64,000 nt of DNA from Delphinus delphis (taxonomy: Eukaryota; Chordata; Mammalia; Artiodactyla; Delphinidae): assembly GCF_949987515.2 (NCBI RefSeq), contig NC_082688.1, forward strand, positions 104,883,893 through 104,947,892, given 5' to 3'. Of the stretch, positions 23,531-35,331 are shown piece after piece. The notes beneath the pieces are model-generated. The model made no database searches and was not told where the DNA came from. It saw only the letters and a list, made by a program, of their open reading frames with translations. The stretch's first letter is position 1; the number at the start of each line of letters is the position of its first letter. A program made the position numbers and the translations under genes.

Positions 23531-23905
23531 TAGACTACAGATGATCAGTCATCTGGAATTGAAGGCAACGCCAAAGTTTCTTTAAGTTCAGGCCCCCTAT
23601 TTAATATATAGAGGTCACATTGCTCTGGCCAGTGCTCTTTTCACATCACACAATACCTCTAATTCAGTGCTCAACTCTGATTAAATCTCCCTCTATACTT
23701 TGATTACAACTTTACTAGCTTTAATTTTTAGATTCTTGACCTTGTTCCTTTTCATTATATTGTTTCTGTAAGCCACATCTTTACATTTACAAATAATTGT
23801 TTTTCTTCATTCATTGTTTTATCACTATGCATTGAATATAAGCAGATGTGATTTGAAGAATGCTTCTCAATGGTCACATTCTTCCCCCTACCTCCCTCCA
23901 CTTTT

Positions 23906-24055
23906 TCTTTTTTAATATATACTTGTTTATTTATTTGGCTGCACTGGGTCTTTAGTTGGCGGCATGCGGGATCTAGTTCCCTGACCAGGGATCAAACCCC
24001 GGTCCCCTGCATTGGGAACCTGGAGTCTTAACCGCTAGACCACTGGGGAATTCCC
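23906..24055 (-). repeat. Short tRNA-derived SINE, antisense
   Basis: Complement of the short SINE with 'ggctgcactgggtctttag' and head at right. TSD cctccctccactttt at 23891-23905 and cctccctcaactttt at 24056-24070 (one mismatch). Confidence 0.88.
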
Positions 24056-24070
24056 CCTCCCTCAACTTTT

Positions 24071-25129
24071 ATAGGAACTTTTTCTTTTTTTGTGAGTCAA
24101 AAAAATGTTTACAATAAAAAAATGTATATAGTCATGTTCACATGTACATCTTAGCTAGTACTGCAGGTTTTTAAATCATGGAAAAGGAAAATAACTTTTG
24201 TAGTAAAATTGGACATAATAAAAACTAGTCTTTAATTTCCCTAGAAAATTTTTCAAGATTAATAGGATGAATGACTTTGCCTATTCCAACCCCTTAATTT
24301 TCAGATGGGGAAATTTAAGTATATAGCGGCATAGGAAACACTAGGATAAACAAAGATAAACAGTTCCTTTAGCACTTCTCAGAGCCTTTAATATTATATG
24401 AATGTACATGTGAATCTCCAGGAGGGGGTTATAATATCCAAGTTTTATTTTACCACAGACTATCTTATTATGGATTACCTTTTAGTATCTTCTGGGACAG
24501 TAGTGCTTCATGTAGTACCACATGTTTGAGCATTTATAAGGTGTCGAGCACAGTTCTAAGTACTTTACATGTTTTAACCCATTTTACATACTATATGTAT
24601 TCTTTCTTAACACTGTGTGAAAATCTATCTTTAAGAAGCAGTGTGCCAAAGCAGAGAATGGAAGAAATAGCAAGAAGGTATGTGTGTGTGTGTCAATGCA
24701 GAATATAAGTCCTGTGTGTTGATTCATTTACAGTTAATTCATCATGTTTTCTATCTAGTTGATTATTGATCTGTTTATATAGCTTACTTTAAATATTTGT
24801 GATATTCACTGTGTACTGTGTATTAAATATCAATATAATTTTTTGATAGTTTTAGGGTGATTCATCTGCAGAACATTTATTGATATCTACTAATCCAAAT
24901 TTACATTGTATCATAAGCTTTTGGCATTCTGTTAATATGATAAAAGTTTTCCTGGTTAAATATGTTTTATAAATGTTGATGATATATATATATGGTTTTC
25001 TCCACTTTAAAAAATTTCAAAATATCAGGAAAAGTTATTGTAAAAACATGCTCAGAGGAAAAACACAGTTCCCCGTCACTATTTACATTTTCCTGTATAT
25101 TTTTGTATCATTTTGGTAGCTACTGTTTA
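24071..25129. other. Intronic sequence with one MIR
   Basis: Apart from a MIR remnant at about 24523-24660 ('taaggtgtcgagcacagttc', 'agtactttacatgttttaac'), nothing is recognised. Confidence 0.5.
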
Positions 25130-25715
25130 CATATGCACCCCACCCCTTGCCTCCAGCCAGTGAACCACACTTCTTGCTCTTGTGTGGTCCCTTTCCTTGA
25201 ATTGGCTGGCCCTGTGACTTGCTTTTGATTAGTAGAATGCAGCAGAAGTGATTCTGCATGACCTTGAGACTAAGTCATAAAAAGACTTTGGCTTTTGCCA
25301 GGTCTGTTGCAATGCTTGCTCTGGGAGAAACCAGCCTCTAGTAAGAAGTCAGACTGCTCTTAAACCACAAGATGTATGGACTCCCAATCTAGTCATATAT
25401 GGAAAGGCTACATGAAGGGAAGGAGGGACAGAGAGAGATCCCTAACCAGCTCCCACCTTTCCAGCAATGCTAGTTAAGATGCCAGACATTTGAGTGAAGA
25501 AGTCATCTTTATATGTATGTCCAGCTCTGTCTTACATTCGGATGATTCTAGCCCCAGCTGCCATCTGACTGCAACTACATGTGAGAACCCAAGTGAAAGT
25601 CACCCAGCTGAGCCCAGTCAACTCACAGAACTGTTAGAGATAATAAATTTTTGTTTTAAGCCATTAAATCCATTTTGGTGTGGTTTCTTACACAGCAGTA
25701 GATGACCAGAACAAT
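25130..25715 (+). repeat. MLT1-type LTR (ERVL-MaLR), sense
   Basis: LTR signature: 'agaatgcagcagaagtgatt', 'gccagacatttgagtgaag', and the end with AATAAA at about 25643 followed by 'gttttaagccattaaat' and 'cttacacagcagtagatgac'. Solo, with no internal genes. Confidence 0.75.
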
Positions 25716-26018
25716 GCATGGTGGTATGTAACAAAACACACCAAAAAGTCATATATGATATATGTATAAATAATATGTTGTGTTATGGATATTATGTATA
25801 ATCTTAAAATAAAAATGTGATTATATTTGATACAGTAGTCTACACCTAGTAGCATACTAGGGCTGGCTCACAAGAGACAGTTGAGCACATTTCTACATGA
25901 CGTCACATTCAGTGATATCACTTTGGTAGCTTGAAATAGCCATGGTTGGTGTATTTATACCACAGAAAGTGGCAGATGCTACAAACCAGGGCTTCCCTTC
26001 ATCTAGAAAGCTACCAAT

Positions 26019-26057
26019 GTGTGCTGGTAAATGTTTAACAAACATTTACCAGCACAC
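26019..26057. repeat. Perfect 18-bp inverted repeat with 3-bp spacer
   Basis: Arms 26019-26036 (gtgtgctggtaaatgttt) and 26040-26057 are exact reverse complements around 'aac'. Probably the core of an old palindromic DNA transposon, but no family could be assigned. Confidence 0.8.
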
Positions 26058-26590
26058 CACTGTCTGTTACTTCCTTTTTCCACTTTACATTATCATTTCT
26101 GAATGGCTACTTATTTGGTTATTTGGATGCACCATATTTTATTTAAGTAATCCCCTATTATTAATCTATTATTTCTTTAGGGTGTATTTCTTGAAATAGA
26201 ATTTCTGGATTAAATGGTATATACATTTAAACTTTTGATAAGTATTATAAGATTATGTGCCAGAAAGATTATACCAAGGTATATTCCCCCTCCCCAACAA
26301 TGAAGGTATTTCCTCATATGCCATCCAACTCTTATTTTTGTATTTGGAATGCTCATACTTAAAAAAAAAATTAAGTTCTCTGTACTTTTTTGATTCTTAA
26401 AATTTTTAAAAAGATAATATATTCATGTGGTTTAAAACCCCAAAGTTACATAAATATATGGGAAAAGGTCTCCCCTCTGTTTATACCTGTATTTCCCAGT
26501 TTCCCAGTACCCTTTTCAAGGGTAACTTGAATGTTACAAGGAATTTGTGTATCATTTCAGACATGTTTATGTATATAAAAGCAAGTAGAT

Positions 26591-26766
26591 TCTTTTTCTT
26601 CTTATTTATTTATTATACAGCAGGTTCTTATTCTATTTTATACATATTAGTGTATATGTCAATCCCAATCTCCCAATTCATCCCAACACCATCATTGCCG
26701 CCCTCCCTCCCTTTCCCCCTTTGGTGTCCATACATTTGTTCTCTACCTCTGTGTCTGTTTCTTTTT
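26591..26766 (-). repeat. L1 3'-end fragment, antisense
   Basis: 'tacagcaggttcttattcta' to 'gttctctacctctgtgtctg' matches the 3' terminus seen at the full-length L1 near 35143. Left end not fixed by a TSD. Confidence 0.75.
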
Positions 26767-27497
26767 TTTCTCTTTTTTATTTAAACATCTTTATTGGAGT
26801 ATAATTGCTTTACAATGTTGTGTTAGTTTCTGCTGTACAACAAAGTGGATCAGCTATATGCATACATATATCCCCATATCCCCTCCCTCTTGTGTCTCCC
26901 TCCCACCTTCCTTATCCCACCCCTCTAGGTGGTCACAAATCACTGAGCTGATCTCCCTGTGCTATGTGGCTGCTTCCCACTAGCTATCTATTTTACATTT
27001 GGTAGTGTATATATGTCAGTGCTACACTCTCACTTCGTCTCAGCTTACCCTTCCCCCTCCCCGCACCCTCAAGTCCATTCTCTATGTCTGCGTTTTTATT
27101 CCTATCCTGCCCCTGGGTTTGTCAGAACCATTTTTTTTTTTTTTAGATTCCATATATATGTGTAAGCATACAGTATTTGTTTTTCTCTTTCTGACTGACT
27201 TCACTCTGTATGACAGACTTTAGGTCCGTCCACTTCACTACAAATAGTTCAATTTCATTTCTTTTTATGGCTGAGTAATATTCCATTGTATATATGTGCC
27301 ACATCTTCTTTATCCATTCATCCGATGATGGACACGTAGGTTGTTTCCATCTCCGAGCTATTGTAAATAGAGCTGCAATGAACATTTTGGTACATGACTC
27401 TTTTTGAATTTCGGTTTTCTCAGGGTATATGCCCAGTAGTAGGATTGCTGGGTCATATGGTAGTTCTATTTGTAGCTTTTTAAGGAACCTCCATATG
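26767..27497 (-). repeat. 5'-truncated L1 of a different subfamily, antisense
   Basis: Starts with a new L1 3' end ('acatctttattggagtataa') directly abutting the previous fragment. It runs through a 3'UTR with the 'ccctctaggtggtcacaaat' block into the ORF2 C-terminus (YYSAIKR near 27270). A T-run interrupts it at about 27130. Confidence 0.85.
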
Positions 27498-28089
27498 ATT
27501 ACTTTTACAGCTTCTAGATTTTGTGTCATACCTAAAAAGTCATTCTCCACCCCAAGTATATAAGTGCTTTTATCTTGAACTTAATGGCTTTTTTGTTGTT
27601 AATTTCTTTTTTACATTTGAATTTTTGATCTACTTGAAATTCATCTTGGTATGAGATATGGTATGGCTTCAGTGTTATTTTTTTCTAGATGCTTATCTAG
27701 AATCCATTTGTTGAATAATTCATCTTTTTCTGAATGGTTTGAAATATCACATAAAATAAATACTAAAACTGTTTGCCCCTGCCCCAGTATAACACAATTT
27801 TATTAAAGCTTAATCTATTTCTCTTTCAGCATTTTCCTGTTAAGCCTTGCTTGTTTGTTTTTCTGTATGAAATTTAGTATCATCCTGTTTAATTCAGATA
27901 ACTATGTTGGTATTTTTATTGGAATTGTGTTCAAATTTATGACTAAATCAAGATTTGCATTTTTATGATAGTGATTCTTTCTAGCAAAGAACATTTTAAA
28001 GGAAATATGTTTTAAAGCTTCTTCAAATACATCACTCATTTTTCTTATTAAATGTATTCCTAGGTGTTTTATCTCTTTTGTTACTATGG

Positions 28090-28517
28090 TTGTATTCGTT
28101 TGCTAGGGCTACCATAACAAGGTTCCACAGACTGGGTGGCTTAAACAACAGAAATTTATTTTCTCACAGTTTTGGAGACTGGAAGTCTAAGATCAAGGTT
28201 CCAGCATAGTCCATTTCCTCTGTTGCCTTTCTTCTTGGCTTGCGGGGGGGCCACTCTCTTAGTATTTCCTCACATGGTTTTTTCTGGTGGTCTTTTTCCT
28301 CATATGATCTTTTCTCACATGGTGCATCCCTGGTATCTATGTTTCCAAATTTCCGCTTCTTATAAGGACATCAATCAGATTGGTTTAGGGCTCACCCATA
28401 TAACCTCATTTAACCTTAATTACCTCTTTAAAGGCTCTATCTCTAATAAATCACATTCTGAGGTACGGGAGTTAGGTTTTCAACATGTGAATTTTAGGAG
28501 GACCCATAACAGTGGCA
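28090..28517 (-). repeat. MLT1-type LTR (ERVL-MaLR), antisense
   Basis: The plus strand shows the complement: 'ttcgtttgctagggctacca', 'gacatcaatcagattggttt' and 'caacatgtgaattttaggag'. On the minus strand AATAAA is followed by ttctgttgtttaagccaccc, typical of MaLR LTRs. No internal region. Confidence 0.8.
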
Positions 28518-28660
28518 AATGAAGACTTTTCTTTCTTTTACCTACTAACATATATATATGATGGTATATATGTATATATGATTTCTGTATTTTACTTTTT
28601 ACCTAGTGACCTTGCTTATGATATATAATAGTTTTTACTTTATTCTTAGCTTTTTCAGGA

Positions 28661-28698
28661 ATAAAATTATTATTATTTATAAATAATAATAATTTTAT
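28661..28698. repeat. Perfect 38-bp AT-only palindrome
   Basis: The sequence equals its own reverse complement without a spacer; left half ataaaattattattattta. It lies in the old L1M host. Confidence 0.85.
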
Positions 28699-28792
28699 CT
28701 CCCTCTTTGTAGTTTTTATACCCTTAATTTATTTCTTTTGTTTAATTGCAGTCTGTTAGAACTGTTGAAACAAGGTTAAGAGTGGTGGTGGT

Positions 28793-28949
28793 GACCTAAA
28801 TGGAAAGGAAATCCAAAAAAGGGGATATGTGTATACATATGGCTGACTGACTGCTGTGCATTAGAAACTAATACAACATTGTAAAGCAACTATACTCCAA
28901 CAAAAATTTTAAAAAAGAAAAAAAAAATAAGCTCACCAGAAAAAAACGA
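28793..28949 (+). repeat. Very short L1 3' end, sense, with a two-part A-tail
   Basis: 'ctaatacaacattgtaaagc' and 'aactatactccaacaaaaat' are the sense L1 3' terminus. TSD aagagtggtggtggt at 28778-28792 and 28950-28964, perfect. The A-tail is broken by taagctcaccag. Confidence 0.9.
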
Positions 28950-29377
28950 AAGAGTGGTGGTGGTAAATACTGTTCTTGTATTCCTGACTTTAATGCAAAT
29001 ATTTAGTGCCTTTGGTGTTCCCTTTAAGCATGATAGAATTATTTTGTCAACTCAAGGGCTTATTCATCATCTGTATGTATTTTATTACAGTATTTAAAAG
29101 CCAAGAATAGATTCTTAATTTTATCAAATGCCTTTTTGGCATACGTGAAAATGATTATATATATTTTCCTGTTGATCCAACAATGTGTTGAATTTATAAA
29201 TCAGTTTCCTAATATTGAACTGTCTTTGCATTTCTATATTTGGTCATGACTTATTCTTTGAATTTGCTGTTGAATTCTGTTTGCATACAAGTTCATAAAT
29301 GAGACATATATAGATTTATTGCTTTATAGAGTATGTTGAGTTAGGTGCAGTGTTCTTGCTTCTGGAATCAGTTTTTT

Positions 29378-29593
29378 TTTTTGTTTTTTTGTTTTTTTTT
29401 TTCCGGTACGCAGACCTCTCACTGTTGTGGCCTCTCCCGTTGCGGAGCAACAGGCTCCGGATGCGCAGGCTCAGTGGCCATGGCTCACGGGCCTAGCCGC
29501 TCCGCGGCATGTGGGATCTTCCCGGACCAGGCACGAACCCGTGTCCCCTGCATCGGCAGGCGGACTCTCAACCACTGCGCCACCAGGGAAGCC
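29378..29593 (-). repeat. CHR-2-like SINE, antisense
   Basis: Long T/GT7 tail complement and CHR-2 body. TSD ctggaatcagtttttt at 29362-29377 and 29594-29609, perfect. Confidence 0.93.
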
Positions 29594-29733
29594 CTGGAAT
29601 CAGTTTTTTAAATATTTTTCTGTCATTTGTTTTCATTAATTTTTAAGTTTATTGAAATGTAATTGAGCAAAGTAATCTCTTAAGATTATTTTAGTTTTGT
29701 TCTCTTTGTAATTTTTTACTTATTATCATTTCT

Positions 29734-29765
29734 CTGTGTGTGTGTGCGTATATATGTGTGTGTGT
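29734..29765. repeat. (TG)n microsatellite
   Basis: Interrupted TG run with a central cgtatata segment. Confidence 0.85.
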
Positions 29766-30780
29766 ATTTGCTGTTTTCGTCCCTTTGTTGTTTTGATCAG
29801 GCTAGAGAATTTTTTTTCAAATATTGAAGTTTGGGGTTTATTAATTTGTTTTTTGGTCTTGAAATTACTTAATTTCTTCTTTTATCTTCATTACTTCCTT
29901 CCATTTCTTTTTACTTTATTGATGGATAACACAGTTAATATTCTTAGTTAACTATTAGTCTATTAATTTGACTTACGGTTTATTGTTCTGCAGAAGTTTT
30001 AAGTTTTTAATAAAACTGTCCATCTTTTCCTTTTTTAACTTCTTTATTTCATATTACTCTTTAAAAAGGGCCTTCTGCACCCCCCATTATAAAAATGTTC
30101 TTAATTCTTTTCATACTTCTATAATTTGCTTTTATCTCTCTAGATTTTATTTTTCTTTATTGTGCGAGGTGGCATCTAAATTGTTTTGTTTCCAGGTAGA
30201 CTGCCAGCCATTTCAACGTCACTTATTAAATAGTCTATCTTTTCCCCATTTATTTGAAATACTTTTATCATATACTTAACTTTCCATGTTCTGTGAAAAA
30301 TCCTACTGATCTTTTTGGATTGCATCAACTTTATAGGATTAATTTGGGGGATAATTGAATTGACATCTTTAAATCATTGAATATTTCCATATAGAAATAT
30401 GGAGTATTTAATCCATTTACTTCAGTTTTTTTCTATGTCCTTTGATAGCGTTTTATTATTTTCTTTTTCTTTCTTGTTAGGTTTTTTCCTAGGTGTTTTA
30501 TAGTTTTTGTTGATATTATAAATGAAATTGTTTTCATTATGTTTCTTTTCTGGTTATTGGTGGTATATAGGAAAACATTCAGTTTTTGCATATTAATCTT
30601 GTCCAACTTAGTTACTGAATCCTTTGATTGTTTCTCTTTGTTTTTCAGTTTCTCTTGGATTTTCTGGATAGTCTTTTTGTCTCTTTGTTCCCAGTTATTA
30701 TACTAGTGTGTTTTGTTTTGTTTTTTCTTTCTTTTAAGGGTATCTTATTAAATTGACTAGTCTTATTCTCTGTAGCTCCA

Positions 30781-31242
30781 GAGGGAAGAACTAGGACAGA
30801 AGGGCAGAATGGCTAGAGCTGTTTGAACATGGAAGAGACAACTTTGTATTTTATCATAACCACTGTACTGATTATATACATAGAACAACTAAATTAAAAG
30901 CAAATTAATTTGTTAGGTAAAGAGTAAGACTAGATGACTTCTAAGTCTACATGATAAGTTGAAAGTAGAGAGAGAATTAAGGAGTGACTTTAAGAACACC
31001 TATATAGAGGGTAGTGGGGGATGAAAGGGTAGTAGAGCAGGAGTAGGAGGTCAAGAAGAAAGGGTAATAATGCCTGATTAGGAGATTAAACCCGACTATG
31101 CAGTATCGTAGAAACTGGGAAATGAAAGTTTTGTAAAGTCTGAGATGATCATCAATAACTGATACTATGTAGAGGTGTTTAAAAAAAAAGCAAGCCAACA
31201 AGAAGCCATTGTATTTGTTAATGAGAAGGTTATTTGTGATCT
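30781..31242. other. Intronic purine-rich stretch, possible antisense L2
   Basis: GA-rich sequence ('gagcaggagtaggaggtcaa') faintly like antisense L2. Not secure. Confidence 0.3.
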
Positions 31243-31436
31243 GCTTTAGTGATTCTTTTTTTTAAATTTTTAATTATTTTTTTTATTGAAGTATAGTTGA
31301 TTTACAATGTTGTGTTAGTTTCTGCTGTACATCAAAGTGAGTCAGTTATACATATATCCAGCTCTTTTTCAGTTTCTGTTCCCATATAGGTCATTACAGA
31401 GTGTTGAATAGAGTTCCCTGTGCTATACGGTAGGTT

Positions 31437-31630
31437 TTTTTTTTTTTTTTTTTTTTTGCCGTACGCGGGCCTCTCACTGTTGTGGCCTCTCCCGTTGCGG
31501 AGCACAGGCTCCAGACGTGCAGACTCAGCGGCCATGGCTCACAGGCCCAGCCGCTCCACAGCATGTGGGATCTTCATATCCCCTGCATCGGCAGGCGGAC
31601 TCTCAACCATTGCGCCACCAGGGAAGCCCA
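31437..31630 (-). repeat. CHR-2-like SINE nested in the L1 3'UTR
   Basis: T-run, CHR-2 body with a short internal deletion between the head and the 'catgtgggatcttc' box. TSD gtaggtt at 31430-31436 and 31631-31637. It interrupts L1 text that reads on across it, so it is younger than that L1. Confidence 0.9.
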
Positions 31631-31779
31631 GTAGGTTCTTATTAGTTATCTATTTTACATATAGTAGTGTGTAGATGTCAATCCCAGTCTCCCAATTTAT
31701 CCTTCCCCCCCATTTCCCCCTTGGTAACCATAAGTTTGTTTTCTACATCTGTGACTCAATTTCTGTTTTGTAAATAGGT

Positions 31780-32748
31780 TCATTTGTACCATTTTTTTAG
31801 ATTCCACATATAAACGGTATCATATTTGTCCTTCTCTGTCTGACTTGCTTCACTCAGTATGACAATCTCTAGGTCCATCCATGTCACTGCAAGTGGCTTT
31901 ATTTCGCTCTTTTTTATGGCTGAGTAATATTCCATTGTATATATGTACCACATCTTCTTTATCCATTCCTCTGTCAATGGACATTTAGGTTGCTTCCATG
32001 TCCTGGGTATTGTAAATAGTGCTTCAGTGAACATTGGGGTGCATATATCCTTTTGAATTATGGTCTTCTTCAGATATATGTCCAGGAGTGAGGTTGCTGG
32101 ATCATATGATAGCACTGTTTTTAGTTTTTTAAGGAATCTCCATTCTGTTGTCCCTAGTGGCTGTACCAGTTTACATTCCCACCAAGAGTGTAGGAGGGTT
32201 CCCTTTTCTCCACACCCTCTCCAGCATTTATTGTTTGTAGATTTTTTGATGATGGCCATTCTAACTGGTGTGAGGTGATATTTCTTTGTAGCTTTGATTT
32301 TCATTTCTTTAATAATTAGTGATGTTGAGCATGTCTTCATGTGCCTCTTGGCCATCTGTATGTCTTCTTTGGAGAAATGTCTATTTAGATCTTCTGCCCA
32401 TTTTTGGATTGGGTTGTTTTTCTTTTTGATATTGAGCTGCATGAGCTGTTTGTATATTTTGGAGATTAATCCCTTGTTGGTGACGTCTTTTGCAAATATT
32501 TTCTCCCATTCTGTGGGTTTTCTTTTCATTTTGTTGATGGTTTCCTTTGCTGTGCAAAAGCTTTTAAGTTTAATTAGGTCCCATTTGTTTATTTTTGTTT
32601 TTATTTTCATTACTCTCGGAGGTGGATCAGAAAAGATCTTGCTGCTATTTATGTCAGAGAGTGTTCTGCCTGTGTTTTCCTCTAAGAGTTTTATAGTATT
32701 CAGTCTTACATTTAGGTCTCTAATCCATTTTGATTTATTTTTATGCAT
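31780..32748 (-). pseudogene. L1 ORF2 C-terminal fragment, still open for 322 codons
   Basis: This is the longest open L1 frame in the window. It encodes the part of ORF2p downstream of the reverse-transcriptase core, including the signatures [15 protein letters not shown] and [13 protein letters not shown]. It lacks endonuclease and RT catalytic segments because the insertion is 5'-truncated, so it cannot be a functional retrotransposase. It is not a host gene: it sits antisense in an FZD3 intron and has no promoter or exon structure. Confidence 0.85.
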
Positions 32749-32894
32749 GGTGTTAGAGAATGTTCTAATTTCATTCTCTTACATGTAGCTATCCAGTTTT
32801 CCCAGCACCACTTATTGAAGAGACTATCTTTTCTCCATTGTATATTCTTGCCTCCTTTGTCATAGATTAGGTGATCACGCTTTTAGTGACTCTT

Positions 32895-33639
32895 CCTAAT
32901 TTTAGTTCTTAACTATTCTATGGTTTCTTTAATTTGTGTTTTCTTCTAGATTATCAGCTTGGTGGGAACACTAGTCAAACCTTACTTCTGTTTATAAGTC
33001 TCATGGGGCTTTTTGAATAACATTATTCTTAGAGTAGTAGATAATCCATAAATATTTGTTGTTTGACTTTTATGTAAATCTTAGAGGAATTACACCTTAA
33101 CTGCAGGTTATGACTGTGGTTTAAGTTCCATGTTTTGAACTTACCAGTCCAACTATAATCATGTGCCAGTTAGAGATAAAATGTAATAAGAAAAAATTTT
33201 AAACAGTCAGCCTAAAAGGCAAAATAAACTAATTTGTAGAATAGAAATGCAAAATGATGACTAGAGATAAAAACAGGGGCTACTAGAATCTAGGTCTGAA
33301 GTTGCTGGAGGTGGCTAGGGCATTCATTTTCTATGGGATATAGGGAGGTAAAAGGGTCACATGGGAGTCAGGACCAGAACTAGGTGCACTGGTTAAAAGT
33401 AGGAATTGGAAATGGGACTCTCCTGCTCCTGAAAGGAAGTTTGTATAAAAGGTACAACTGTTCTCTGAAGCTGTATGTAGTATAAAAATGCTTAAAATAC
33501 TTATCTAGAGATGTAGGAGGGCCAAACTGCAATGACTCAGTACCTGAACCTGCAGTACCTGATAATATCTGGAGTGTGCAGTCACGAATATTAGACTTGG
33601 TTTTTAACTAGGGCCTCATGGGTACTGGTGAAGACAAAA
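32895..33639. other. Intronic sequence, nothing recognised
   Basis: Low-complexity AT-rich sequence without a nameable family. Confidence 0.45.
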
Positions 33640-34792
33640 AAGGAATGAAACAGGTGAGATATATGGAGGGAGTGAGGGAGAGAGAAAGACAGAGGGAGAA
33701 CTCTGTCATGCAAGATCTGTAAACTAAAATTCCAAAGCACAATGAAACAGAAAAGCTAAACCTAGAAAGACGTCCAATAAAAAGAGTCAGAAGATGGATT
33801 CACTCCCAGATGAAATAAAAGTAATAAAAATTTTTAAAGACTTATTTTTAAAATAAGTATGTTTAGGATTCTTCAAAAGATAAATAATAAAAACCACTTT
33901 AAAGGAATAAGAAATTATGATAAATTAGCAGAAATGAAATAAGAATAGACAAATATAAAAACCAATTAGCTTAAAAATGAAGTTATGGGAATTAAGTCAA
34001 TAGATGGAATGAACTCTAAAGTAGACATGATTGAAGAGCGAATTAGTGAAATGGAAAATTGTTCTGAAGAGATCACCCAGAATGCAGAATGCAGAGAGAC
34101 ATAAAATACTCAAAATTATCTAATTATGCCATTAAGAGATATTTTAAAAATTAGGTTGAGGGACTTCAATATACATCTTACGGGAGTTCTAGAACAGGAG
34201 GCCATAAGAATGACTAAGAAGTGATAACTAAAGCGCTAATGTCTTTGAATTTTTCAGAATTGAAAACTTGAGTTCTCAGATTAAATGTACACTCTGCATA
34301 CTAAGCAGGACAAATAAAAACCAATCACAATGAGAAATATTCATTGCAACTATAAGACAGAAGGATAGAGACAAACTTAAAAGCTACCAGAGAGAAGAAA
34401 TAAATCTCCAAAAGATTATCAATTACACAAGCTTTTCAACAGCAATCATAGAAGCTAATGAATTAATGTCTTTAAAATGCTGAGAGATGAGGACTTTATC
34501 CATCTAAACCACCATTCAAGATTGAGGACAAGATAAAGACATTTTTGGGCAAAGACTAAAATAATTTATCTCTGGCATACCCTATCTGTAAGAATTTCTA
34601 AAGGGCATCCTTTAGCAAGAAGAAAAGAGAACCCCAAAGATAGGAGTTGAGTGTACTTTTTGGCAGTTAATTAACAATAATAATAACAGAACCAGTTCTT
34701 TTTGTAAAGGTTGTTCTGAATGTCTGGAAAATAATAACGAGTATAGGTAGCTAAAGTGTGCTAGGAGCATAATCTTGTTCAAGGAGATGGAG
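33640..34792 (+). repeat. Old L1M/HAL1 ORF1 region, sense
   Basis: Sense L1M order: 'gaagagcgaattagtgaaat', 'gaagagatcacccagaatgc', 'agctaccagagagaagaaat', 'gaagctaatgaattaatgtc', 'caagattgaggacaagata'. Probably the 5' part of the same element that resumes at 41110 with ORF2 text. Confidence 0.6.
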
Positions 34793-34813
34793 GTGCTGAA
34801 TATTTTTTTTTTT

Positions 34814-35119
34814 GTACTGCTCCACCTTGATTTTTATTCATAGCACAAACAAAATATACATTAGCGCAAAAAAGACTCAAAATCTCACTCTCTAACCATA
34901 TTGTTTTTAGTTTTCCTTTTGTCTCATTTTGAAAACAAAATTTAAAATAGTTGAATCATGGTGTATGCATACATATGTTTCCTGGTTACTTCAAGTAACA
35001 TTACCCTATAAGCTGTTTTCCAAGTTGCTACATAGTTTCCATATTTACGATCTTTAGCGGTTGCAAAATAATCCGTATTTACTTGTCCCCTTTGCTGTTG
35101 TTGCTCATTTAGACTGTTC
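34814..35119 (-). other. Probable L1 3'-transduced segment
   Basis: About 306 bp between two A-tails and inside the TSDs. On the minus strand an AATAAA (34838-34833) lies about 20 nt before the second A-tail, the spacing of a genuine polyadenylation site. The segment is not L1 3'UTR. Its source locus is unknown; parts vaguely resemble an old L1ME 3' end. Confidence 0.65.
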
Positions 35120-35331
35120 TTTTTTTTTTTTGAATTTTATTTATTTTTTTATACAGCAGGTTCTTATTAGTTTTCCATTTTATACATATTAGTATATGCC
35201 AATCCCAGTCTCCCAATTCATCACACCACCACCACCACCCCGCCGCTTTACCCCATTGGTGTCCATACATTTGTTCTCTATATCTGTGTCTTTATTTCTG
35301 CCCTGCAAACCAGTTCATCTGTACCATTTGT

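Larger units (their letters stand above)
26390..30780 (-). repeat. Old L1M/L1ME host element, antisense, repeatedly interrupted
   Basis: Degraded antisense L1 text flanks a series of insertions: 3'UTR at 26390-26590, then ORF2 blocks at 27498-28089, 28518-28792, 28965-29377 and 29594-30780 ('cttgaaattcatcttggtat', 'tcctaggtgttttat'). The inserts are two younger L1 pieces, an MLT1 LTR, a sense L1 tail and a CHR-2 SINE. No intact frame. Confidence 0.65.
31258..32878 (-). mobile_element. 5'-truncated L1 (ORF2 C-terminal half + 3'UTR), antisense
   Basis: T-rich tail complement at about 31258, L1 3' end, 3'UTR and ORF2 C-terminal part. Flanked by gctttagtgattctt (31243-31257) and gcttttagtgactctt (32879-32894), a TSD with two small changes. 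A CHR-2 SINE sits in its 3'UTR at 31437-31630. Confidence 0.9.

Noticed and set aside
26767..27497. Twin-priming inversion linking the L1 pieces at 26591 and 26767
   Set aside because: Both pieces have the same orientation and both carry a 3' end of different subfamily, so they are two insertions rather than one inverted copy.
31780..32748. 322-codon frame as a host gene
   Set aside because: It is the C-terminal part of L1 ORF2 in a 5'-truncated L1 with TSDs.
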